Part shown: one piece after another, positions 41,898-51,200 of the stretch
Layout of the letters: the number at the start of each line of letters is the position of its first letter
How positions within the stretch are numbered: position 1 is the stretch's first letter
Source: CALFCX01 sp041650595
Lineage (GTDB): Bacteria > Margulisbacteria > WOR-1 > JAKLHX01
DNA length: 64,000 bases
Direction of reading: 5' to 3'
NCBI GenBank assembly: GCA_041650595.1
Contig: JBAZKW010000005.1
Span: 35,566-99,565 of the forward strand
Made by a program: the position numbers and the translations under genes
The notes under the pieces: model-generated
Told to the model about the DNA's origin: nothing
The model's database searches: none
Seen by the model: the letters and a program-made list of their open reading frames with translations, nothing else

Positions 41898-42605
41898 ATG
41901 AAGAACATTGACAAATATCAGGATATAGTTCTTGGGGCGCTAAAAGATAAGATCGACGATTTCTATCTTGCGGGAGGCACCGCGCTTTCCAAATTTTATT
42001 ATAATCACAGGCAGTCGGAAGACCTTGATTTCTTTACCAGAAAGTTCAATTTTGGAAGGGTGGATGAAATTGTCAGAGGCCTTTCGGCGGCGGTCAAAGT
42101 AAAGATCGAATTAAAGGGTTTACAGAATCCGGGAAAATTGGCGGAAATGGCGGTATACACCGCGGATTTTGATGAGCCGCTGAAAATAGATTTTGTCGAG
42201 GACAAACTAAGCCTTATCTCAAAACTTGCCGTCGTTAACGGGATAAATGTTCTGTCCAAGGAGGATATTTATTTAAGAAAAATCTACGCGTCAACCGGCG
42301 TGAACTTTTTGCCTGATGTGACCGGAAGACCCGTTGGCGTTGGAGGCAGGCAAGAGGCAAAGGATTATCTTGATCTGTATATACTGTCTTCCACATTTAT
42401 GCCTCTGTCTCAATTTGCCAAAAAGCATCTTGATGCCGCCCTAAAGGAAGGGCTGATAAGGTGGTTTAAAACTTATGACCGGCTGGAGATCAAATCGGGG
42501 CTTTTGGAGCTAAAGGCAAATATTCCGATGGATTATCAGCTGATGGAAAAGCATTTTCGCGCGGAGATCGACGGTATTTTGGAAGAGGAGATAGGGACTA
42601 TATGA
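41898..42605 (+). CDS. AbiEii-type nucleotidyltransferase toxin
   Basis: 235 residues. FYLAGGTALSKFYYNHRQSEDLDFF near the N-terminus holds the nucleotidyltransferase signature (GGTA...S-DLDF) of the AbiEii/AbiGii toxin family. These proteins act on RNA or nucleotides in type IV toxin-antitoxin and phage-defence systems. The usual AbiEi antitoxin is not upstream; instead a gene with an XRE domain overlaps by four bases downstream. The promoter spacing decides the start. The AGRPVGVGG-like stretch in the middle is an unusual glycine-rich loop. Confidence 0.85.
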   Translation: MKNIDKYQDIVLGALKDKIDDFYLAGGTALSKFYYNHRQSEDLDFFTRKFNFGRVDEIVRGLSAAVKVKIELKGLQNPGKLAEMAVYTADFDEPLKIDFVEDKLSLISKLAVVNGINVLSKEDIYLRKIYASTGVNFLPDVTGRPVGVGGRQEAKDYLDLYILSSTFMPLSQFAKKHLDAALKEGLIRWFKTYDRLEIKSGLLELKANIPMDYQLMEKHFRAEIDGILEEEIGTI

Positions 42606-43120
42606 AAAACGACTGGCTGTGGGATAAAAATATATCCGATAAGGAAATAAAGGCCGCGCTTTCAAATGAAGCGCACCCGAAATTCATAAGACTGGCCGCG
42701 CTTTTACTGGCCAGGAACAATGAGCCCAAAAAAGTATTCGGCGGCTATCTTAGCAGCCTGGTGTTTTACAAGAACTGGAACACGATAAAAAAGGAAATGC
42801 GCAAAAACAAATGGGACGATCAACGCATCGTTTTCTGGCAGGCCGTTTACGAAAAGATCGCGCGGGAGTATAAGGGCAGGGGAGTGGTTGTCAGAAACGC
42901 CGTCAAGAAAGCCGCCGACCCGGTTTGCACGCGTATCGGAAACCGTCTGGTCGAAGAAAGAAAGAAAAAGGATCTCACACAATCTGCTCTTGCCAAAAAA
43001 ATTGGCATTTCACAGCAAATGCTCTCCCGCATAGAGACCGGCCGCGCCAACCTGTCGATCTCCACGATCAATAGGATAGCGGACAAGCTGGGGTATAAGG
43101 TTGAAGTGGATTTGAAGTAG
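42602..43120 (+). CDS. XRE-type DNA-binding protein with unknown N-terminal domain, likely toxin partner
   Basis: 172 residues. Residues 1-95 form a helical domain I do not recognise (LWDKNISDKEIKAALSNE...). Residues about 110-172 are a helix-turn-helix of the XRE/Cro type (LTQSALAKKIGISQQMLSRIETG). It overlaps the AbiEii-like gene by four bases, so it is made with it. The likely job is antitoxin and autorepressor. The arrangement (toxin first, XRE partner second) differs from classical AbiEi-AbiEii. Confidence 0.8.
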   Translation: MKNDWLWDKNISDKEIKAALSNEAHPKFIRLAALLLARNNEPKKVFGGYLSSLVFYKNWNTIKKEMRKNKWDDQRIVFWQAVYEKIAREYKGRGVVVRNAVKKAADPVCTRIGNRLVEERKKKDLTQSALAKKIGISQQMLSRIETGRANLSISTINRIADKLGYKVEVDLK

Positions 43121-43153
43121 GTCTCTTGATCTTACTCAATGTATTGAGCAAAA

Positions 43154-43519
43154 TTACTCAATAGTTCTTATTTTTCTCAACACACTTGCAAGATCTATCT
43201 CAATTTCTTCGTTTGTGAATCTCAGTATCCTGAGACCATAATTTTTTAAAATTAAATCTCTTTGTCTGTCATATTCCATTTTCTTTCTATGGCTTGAACC
43301 ATCAATTTCAATACCCAGTAGAAGTTGCGCGCAATAAAAATCAAGAATAAAATGATGAACCGGTTTTTGCCTGAGAAATTTATAGCCGTTGATCTTTCGC
43401 TTCCTGATCGCCTGCCAGAGTTTTTCTTCCGCTTCAGTATGATTTTTCCTGTTTTCCCTGGCCATTTTTGTCAAACGGATGTCATACGGCAATATCCCGC
43501 GTTTTGTCCTGATACGCAT
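43154..43519 (-). CDS. DUF559 endonuclease-like protein
   Basis: 121 residues (103 if begun at an inner ATG at 43465). HTEAEEKLWQAIRKR, GYKFLRQKPVHHFILDFYC, and GIEIDGSSHRKKMEYDRQRD are DUF559 signatures; the fold is that of very-short-patch-repair nucleases (PD-(D/E)XK-like), with the D, ExD residues present. Function in the cell is not known; such genes are common as single mobile-like cassettes. It ends 33 bases from the XRE gene, convergent, and the region upstream of it holds repeats. Confidence 0.85.
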   Translation of the reverse strand: MRIRTKRGILPYDIRLTKMARENRKNHTEAEEKLWQAIRKRKINGYKFLRQKPVHHFILDFYCAQLLLGIEIDGSSHRKKMEYDRQRDLILKNYGLRILRFTNEEIEIDLASVLRKIRTIE

Positions 43520-43570
43520 ACGGAAATTACAGCAATTTTCCCGCCAAGAACCGTTTTCCCTTGTTCTTCC

Positions 43571-43673
43571 TCAACCCACCCCCTTCCCCCTCCCTTGACA
43601 GGGAGGGGCTGCCGGAAACCAAGTCATCAGAGCTTCCTCTCCCCCTGTCAAGGGGGAGAAAGAGAGGGGGTTT
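43571..43673. repeat. C/G-rich inverted repeat related to the GAGAGGGG family
   Basis: Begins CTCAACCCACCCCC and ends AGAGAGGGGGTTTGG; contains CCCTCCCTTGACAGGGAGGG and CCCCCTGTCAAGGGGG hairpins. It differs from copies 1-3 in its inner stems (TTGACAGGGAGG), so it is a related but separate repeat. Confidence 0.7.
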
Positions 43674-43704
43674 GGAAGCGTCCCACGGGCTCTGTAATTT
43701 TGCA

Positions 43705-43732
43705 TGAAATTTCTCAAAAAACGAGTCGAGAG
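43705..43732 (+). promoter_or_regulatory. Possible sigma-28-like promoter before the ankyrin gene
   Basis: TGAAA (43705-43709), 15 bases, GTCGAGAG (43725-43732). The -35 box and spacing equal those before the giant operon; the -10 box matches only partly. The ATG is 39 bases further, with AAAGGAG before it. Confidence 0.35.
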
Positions 43733-43771
43733 ATAGATGTAGAGGAAAATTAGGATAAAAGGAGAAAAGAG

Positions 43772-45109
43772 ATGATAAATAGAGTGAGCGAAAATATTGG
43801 GAACGTTATGGCGGTGGATGATAAAAAAATGGATGCGGATGGGACAGAGAGGAATATTGTGAATAATATCGGAGGAGAGAGACCAATTTCAAAAAACAAA
43901 GCAAAGATCAAAGTTGCTCAAAGAATAGAAATAAATCCGCAACCCAAAAATCAGACGGAGGCTTTAAACCAAGCAATGTTTTATAAGGACGTTGCCAAAG
44001 TAAAATCTTTAATTGCGTCTGGAATAGATGTAAATGCAAAAGATGAAAATGGATGTGTTCCTTTAGTTTGGGCAGCGAAATTCGGTGGTAGGCTAGAAAT
44101 GGTAGAGACATTAGTTAATGCAGGAGCAAAAGTAAAGGATGGTGGCAATAACGCAGAAATATTAAAAGGGGTCTTAATGTGGCATAAGATAGAAACACTG
44201 AAATATTTGATTAAACATGGAATAGATGTTAATTCAAGAGATAAATTCGGCTGGACAGCCTTGATGAATGCAGCATATGATGGAGATAAAGAAGCAGTAG
44301 AAGTGTTAATCGCAGCTGGAGCAGATATTGAGGCAAAAAACAATGATGGAGATACGGCGTTATCCTTGGCAAGAGAAGGAGGAAAAGATGAAGTTTCCGA
44401 AATATTGCTTAAGCCGATTAAGAGTTCCGTTAATTCTCCAGAAGCAGATAAATTAGCGGTTTTATTTGAAAGGGCAAGAGAAGGAAACGTTGAAGCAATT
44501 AATTCTTTAATAGCCGCAAAAGCAGACATTAATGTTAAAGATAGAAATGGCAATACATTATTAATTTGTTCGGCATTTAATAATAATCCCGAAGCAATCG
44601 AAGTTTTAATATCTGCTAAAGCGGATCTAGACGCAAAAAATGATGATGGTGCAACGGCATTAATTGCGGTCATTTTAAAAGCAAGTGACATTGAAAAGAA
44701 TAGAATAAAAGCGCTTGTTAAAGAAGGAGGTAGGGTAAGGACCATTAGAGATAATGATATGACAGCAACCAATAAATATATCAAATCCGCAAAACTGTTA
44801 ATAAATGCGGGAGCTAATCTAAATGCTATGCACGGCACAGCTTTAATGATAGCGGCTGAGTTTGGGGAAACACAAATAGTAAAAGTATTGTTAGAAGCTG
44901 ATGCAAATGTAAATTTGGCAAATGAAGATGGCATGACAGCTTTGATGCTTGCCAGGGATGTTGAAATAATAAAAATGTTGTTAGCAAAGGGTGCTAATGT
45001 GAACGCAAAAGACAATGAAGGCAAAACGGCTTTAGATTATGATAGAGGACAAAACAAAGATCAGATTATTGAAATATTGAAAGAAGCTACAAAACGCACA
45101 GCCAAATAA
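43772..45109 (+). CDS. Ankyrin-repeat protein
   Basis: 445 residues without signal peptide. After a lysine and asparagine-rich lead (1-65) there are about ten ankyrin repeats, seen from lines such as GIDVNAKDENGCVPLVWAAKFG, GIDVNSRDKFGWTALMNAAYDG, AGADIEAKNNDGDTALSLA, and GANVNAKDNEGKTALDY. Ankyrin stacks bind proteins; partner unknown. Codon use is A/T-richer than in the housekeeping genes around it, which suggests recent arrival. It faces the giant operon tail to tail, with a hairpin between them. Confidence 0.9.
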   Translation: MINRVSENIGNVMAVDDKKMDADGTERNIVNNIGGERPISKNKAKIKVAQRIEINPQPKNQTEALNQAMFYKDVAKVKSLIASGIDVNAKDENGCVPLVWAAKFGGRLEMVETLVNAGAKVKDGGNNAEILKGVLMWHKIETLKYLIKHGIDVNSRDKFGWTALMNAAYDGDKEAVEVLIAAGADIEAKNNDGDTALSLAREGGKDEVSEILLKPIKSSVNSPEADKLAVLFERAREGNVEAINSLIAAKADINVKDRNGNTLLICSAFNNNPEAIEVLISAKADLDAKNDDGATALIAVILKASDIEKNRIKALVKEGGRVRTIRDNDMTATNKYIKSAKLLINAGANLNAMHGTALMIAAEFGETQIVKVLLEADANVNLANEDGMTALMLARDVEIIKMLLAKGANVNAKDNEGKTALDYDRGQNKDQIIEILKEATKRTAK

Positions 45110-45145
45110 GGTTTTTAAAGCGGAAAGTTTTAGCTTTTGCAATAC

Positions 45146-45183
45146 CTCAAGCAACCTATCGCATTTAGGCGATAGTAGTTGAG
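45146..45183. terminator. Hairpin between ankyrin gene and giant operon
   Basis: CTCAA...CTATCGC, loop ATTTAG, GCGATAG...TTGAG. It lies in the 128-base gap between two convergent genes. Neither side has a strong run of T, so termination strength is unclear. Confidence 0.5.
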
Positions 45184-45237
45184 TTTGTAATTGATTTTGG
45201 AACGTGTCGCAAGCTGAATTGCCGATCTCTATTCCCA

Positions 45238-48200
45238 TCATGATCTATTTGGACCAACCCTGTATCTTTCCTGTGCTTTTCTGATGCGCTCTGCTTTTGC
45301 GGCCTTTTTGTCTTCCTTGGTTTTATCGACTAACTCTGCGACCGGTTTGTCGTCATCTATCTTTGCCGGTTTTGTTCCAACCGGGGCTGTCTCTTCGGCC
45401 GGTTCCGCATCTTTTATGACAACAGGAGCTGCTTTTTCACTCACAGGAGCCAATTGTGCGGACTTTGTTTGTGTGACCATCGGCTCTTGCAATGGGCTCT
45501 GTCCTTGTTTATCTGAATGTCCGGAGCCTTTATCCCATTCTTTGATGGCATGTTCCAAGGTTTTATGACTTCCTTTTATTATAGAATATATCTTTTTTTC
45601 ATTTCCGCATGTAAGTTCCATTCTTACCGAGCCGGATTTCGCATTATTTAGCAGATTAAATACTTCTTGAGAGAGGTCGGAATTCTCCAATGGTTTTTTC
45701 AGTAGAGTTCCATTGTCATTAATATATCCCAAACTAACTAGTTCTGACCATAGCGAAGGGTTGTTTTGGATAAGCTTATCGGACTTTAATATGCCGGGTT
45801 TTTCTAGTTCTCTAAACCCAGGCTGAATTACACCCACATTATTAATATAGTTCTTGGACTCCAACTCACCCATAAGTTCTTCCGTGTTAAGGCCGTCAAT
45901 CTTCTTGAAATCTTTTGGTGATACCGCGTAAAGACTTCTTGTGATCATCTCATTTTCCAGCTTTCCGCTTATTGCCAGTCCGATAAATTCTTCAACCGTG
46001 AATTTTTGGTCTTTTGTGCTTATAGAGTTATTTACAACTTTAATATTGTTTTTCTGGCCTCCGAATATCTTTGTTGCGCCCGGTCTTCTGTTAAGGATGA
46101 AGTCTGAAATATCGCTCATCAAGCCATTTGCATTCTGCATGGCAAGGAAGATGACTTTTCTCTTGTTGTTGCAAGCATTGATCAGTTCTATAAGTTTTGT
46201 TTTGCTTTTGGCGTCAATGTTTGATGCCATAACAATGCTGGCCGCATTTTCTTTCGGGATAAGACCATTGTTCTCAACTCTTGCAAAAATAGTATCCATC
46301 AAATCCTTGTTTTCAACAAGGTCTTTAGGAATTTCGGAAAGAGCTTCTTCGCGGATCGCTATTGATCCCAACAAGAGACCTTCCGGTGAATGTATCCCTT
46401 TGAAACTGTCCTGCAGCGCGCCATTATTATGGATATATCCTTTATCTACAAGTTCTTTCCAGACACTATCAAGGGATTCTGTTATGGAAGAAAGCTCTTC
46501 TCTGCGCACCATGCCATTCTTTATAAGGTTTCTGTCTTCTTTGTCCAGCCCTTTCATTTTTGCGGCGACAGCATCGGCATTGTCGGAGTTATCCGCCGCG
46601 AGCATGAACAGCACTAATGCAGATTTGTATACGGCATCGTTGATCTTATCGTTATCAAGGTCGGAAGTCGTATCGGTCGCCTTTGAAAGGGCTTCTGTTA
46701 ATGCGGAGAAGGCCTTTTCTACGCTTGACTTGCCGTGATTAAATTCTTCAATGGCTCCTTTTTCAATTTGCAGTTTTCCTGAGTAGGATTCGCCCTGCAT
46801 TACTGATTTTGTGTATATCTCCGGCGTTACTTTTACTTTTTTGTCTTTTCCGGCTTCGTTTTCGATCGCCACTTTCACTGTTTTATCAGGTCTAAACTTA
46901 ACGTCTACCGGCAGGTTGTCTATGAAGGCTTCTACCTCGGTCCGTATATCTTGAGGCAGAGTAAGCAGTGTCTGCGCGATCTCAGTGCGGCTCGCAGGCG
47001 TGGATCCTTTTTCAGCTATAGTCCTATACACAAGATACATAGAATCTTCGCGAAGCTTTTTGTTAAAAGCAACTTTTAGTTCCTCGTCTGTTTTAGGTTC
47101 GGCAGGCGCTTTTACCGTTCCGATCTTTGTTTCCTTGACCGCGCTGGTTAGAACATCAAAGACCATTTGTTGTTTGTCTTTCAGCTTTTCGGATAAATTA
47201 AGAGAAGAAGCATTGGCAAGGCCTTTGAAAGCTTCTGTTACTTTTCCGGTTTGCGCTTCGATATATCCGCCTGAAATTAGCTCTTCAACTATTCGATGCC
47301 GCACTTTACTCTTATCTGAAACTACTTTAAAGCTTGGCGCCGCTACGCAGCCCTCTCCGAGTTTTTCTTTTGTCAGATGCAGCGCTTTTCCGACAAGCCT
47401 AAAAGGAGTAAGAGCTCCCTTGACGACTTTGTCTTGGGCGTCCGCGATCTTTGTGACATTGCCTTTCTTTTGTCCCTGGTAATCGGTTTTATTTGCAAGA
47501 TACTCAGTTATAGCCTGACGAGTTGCGTCGCTTATATCTCCGTCATGCAAAATATCAAAAGCACCGGTCTCTTTTAGGGCCGAGAAATGTCCCGTGATCT
47601 GACGTGTTTCTTCAATTATGGATCCAGCATTCTTTCTGGAGCGTGTTCCGGTGAGCGCGGTAAGCAGATTGAGTACGGGGATCCTTGTAGAATCTTTGAG
47701 CCAATTGGCCTGGTGAGACCCTTCTTTAACGAACAAGTTGTCGTAAATAAAACGCAAATATGCGACAGTTTCTTTGTCGCCTGAATTCTGCGCGTCGGAT
47801 ATCTCTTTTTCAAGACGCACTCTTTCTTTTTCGATAGCTTTTATTGCTTTTGTGTCGGTTATTGATTTTGCCACAGAACCGACTCCCAAAGTTATCGGAT
47901 TTACGGCGGAAGCTACAGAGAGCCCTGCAACATTGACTCCCGTGGCCGATACGGAAATGGGGAGATCTCCGACGAGCTGTGTATTTCCAAGTTTCAGATT
48001 TGCGTTTACTCCGACTTGAGGGCCGCCTGTGCCTATTCCAGCATTAACTGGACCTCTTGAGACTCCCAAATAAGTACCGCTTGTGCCGACCGAAGCTCTC
48101 AGCCGTGTTCCGTCTTTAATGTCATTTCCGGATAAGTTTGCGGTAAATCCCAAATAGGCTTCAGGCTTCCAGCCGCCATTTACCCATTTATTTTCGATAT

Positions 48201-51200
48201 GTCCATTATCATCCTTGGTATTCATCTTTGTGCCGTTGTAGATATAACCAAAGCCGGCATTGAAATAACCGTTGCCCGCAGGTACCCGAGCGGAAATTCT
48301 TGGTCCCATCGTCAGGTCAACCTGCTGTTTGGCGGGTACGAAGTTGTTGTCTGCGTCAAGCCTGTCATTGCCGGGTATGTATTTGCCTGTTATTGATCCG
48401 GATACTGTTATTTCGGTCCCGTCAGGAAGAGCGGTCCCGTGGAACTTTTTAGTAATTCCGGCATAAAGGCTTGCTTTGTAATAGCCCTCTATAGCCGCCT
48501 TTATGTTGTCGTTCATTTCTCTTACGTCGCTGCCTTGGTACAGAAGTTTGGATGTTCCGTCCGGACTTATCATATATACTGTTTTTTGTGACAATCCAGT
48601 GGAAGGATCTTTGGTAGTCGAGACTTCCAAAGTGTATAAGACTTCTTCCGGGCCCCAAGGGTCCGATTCGCTGGGATATACGCCTTCGGGAGTTATTCTG
48701 TTCTGTCCTATTATCTTGATAGTTGTTGCGGATTTGTATTTGCCAGTGGACGCGCTTGTTGTATAGCTTTCCTTGTGTATCTGCACTCTCGGCTTGCCGG
48801 CGTCGTTCGTAAGAGTGCTCACGTCCAGAGCATCTATTTGCAGGGATGATGGTCTTGCTTCAGGGGTTGTTAAGATCGCGTTGCGGGAATCATTAAATAC
48901 TACGCTGGTGCCTTCCATATGGGCAAAACCCTCTGTATACAGATCGTTCAAAGGAACATCTATATTTTCCGTAGTGGACTTTCCATAGACAGGAGTTGGG
49001 ACTGTTACCGTCTTTGTCTCAGGTTCAATTGCGGTGCTGATATGCCATGCTGACATGGGTTTGCCGTTCACGTCATATACGTTGTAAGTGATCCAGTATC
49101 GTTGCCTGAATTTATCGTTCGAACCGGAATTGGTGGTATAACATGAAGTGGGAGTATCCCAAGTCCAGTCGCTTTGGACGGAAGGAGGCGTAGTGATCTG
49201 GTCTTCCCATACAACTTTGCTGTTCTCAACACTATAATCTCTTTGCGTCCCGTAGGCAATTCTCGCATTAGCTGCTACAGTAACATCCTTGAATCTTCTT
49301 ACATAATTTGCAGAAGCCCCGATTTCATAAGTGCCGTAGCCGATCTTTTGGGACGTAGTATCATCGATGACTTCGTTGTGCAATTCATATTTACCGTCGA
49401 TCCCTAATGTAAGATAGCGGTTGACACGGAATTCCGCTGCGGCATTTATGCCTATTATTTCGTTGGTTTTGGCATCTTTGTTATAATCAACACCGGTTGA
49501 TACTCTGACCCGGCCGAGATCTTTGGAATAACCTATTCCGGCATCTATTACGCCGTGATTAAAAACTCCCAAGTGTGCCTTTACGACATTGGATTTATCT
49601 TTTCCAAATAGGAGATATGTGTCCGCGCTTGCTCCATCCTCGGTTATCTTTACACCAAAGCCGGCTTTTTCAAAATGGTGCTGGTAGGCAAGGTTCATAT
49701 CGCCCTTGTCAGATGCAGTCACCGTTATCTGTTCCGGATCAAGTGCTTGCATCTGGACATTTGTAAACCAGTTTGGCACTCCGCGCATTTCGGATATCAG
49801 TTTGTATTCGTTATAAGCGTCATATAACCTGTTTGGCAAAGACAAATATACTGAAGCAAGGTCGTAATGAAGCTGATATTCGAAAAGATAATCGTTGGTC
49901 ATTTCGACCTCGGAACCTTTCCACAATTTAAAAAGTCCTTTTGCCTTTTCAAAACATTGTGCCGATTTCAGTGAGTTTCCGTTTGCATAGAATATCTTTG
50001 CCTGTGCTTCAAGTGCCGTCAGCGCCATAAAGCGGCCTTCCGGCGTGTTTGCGATCTCATTAAGCTTTGTTTTATCTTCGCTAAGAGCCGCTTGGGCAAT
50101 CTCTTCTATTGAAGGTCTTTCGCCGGAGGGATGTCCTGTGTTTGTCCATACCTTATCGAGAGCTTCATTATATAAGCCGGTGATTTTCTCCATCGAGAAT
50201 TCTTTTGAAAGTTTTTCCGTAAGGAAAGCTGCCCGCGCCCTGTAAATGATGCTGTTGGGGCTGTCTTTATCAAATTCTGAAGCTTTCCTGAAATATTCAT
50301 ATCCGAGGTTGAAATCGCTGTCGCCGAGAGCCATAAATCCGTAATTGTTCATGACCTCCGCCATGTCTATTTCGGTTATCTGGCCGGACTTTATATCAGC
50401 CGATACCGCTTGGGCCAACACTTTTTGAGCTTCTTCCGGCTGTCCCATGGTTCGCAGGGCCATTACGAGGTTTACCCTCGCGTGGTTCTTTACGGAGTCG
50501 TCATATTCACCGTCTATGATCCTTTGATAATTATTAATTATCTTGCCGGACTGAGAAGCATCTTTTCCTTTGTTGTGGTCCCAATCAGCTAAATCTTTGT
50601 CCAGACCGTCAAATAGGATATCCGATTCCAGATATTTATCCTTTTCAACTTCCCCGGCATCCCGGGCTGATGCATAGGCTTTCAATATTTCCTGCCGGCT
50701 TTTTACACGAATGCCGTTGATCGTGACATCTTTACCGTCCTTGCCGGCCACATTTGTCAACCCTTTGTTGGCCAGTATTTCAGCGAGCCTAAAACCCGAA
50801 GGGATTCCATTTTTAAGAGTTATTGCACCCAATGCGGCGACATAATCTGCACAAGCGTCTTCTTTGCCTTTTTTATCAGCCCCTTTTGTTTTTAGACCGG
50901 CTCGTCCGATCAGCGCGCAAGCTTTTAGATAAATACTGCCGGTTTTTTCGGTTACCTCGTTGTAGCTATCAAGAGCTTTACTTGTCTCTTTGATCCTCGC
51001 GTAGTAATCTCCTAGTGCAAGAGATGCTTTTTCCCTGAAAAAAGGCGCAAGGCCCGAAAAATTTTCTTCAGCTGTTAAAAATGTAACAGCGGATTCCGCT
51101 TTGCCTTTATCCTTTTCTCTTACATCAAGTATGGCGTTCTCTATTTTTGCGCGTTTTGATATGTCCTCATGTTCTGAGCTAGAGAGTTCCTGAAAAAGTT

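Noticed and set aside
45032..45241. 69-codon frame starting in an ATGA overlap with the stop of the 2680-residue gene
   Set aside because: The coupling is attractive, but its second half is antisense to the ankyrin gene and the middle crosses the terminator-like hairpin; no protein-like pattern is seen.
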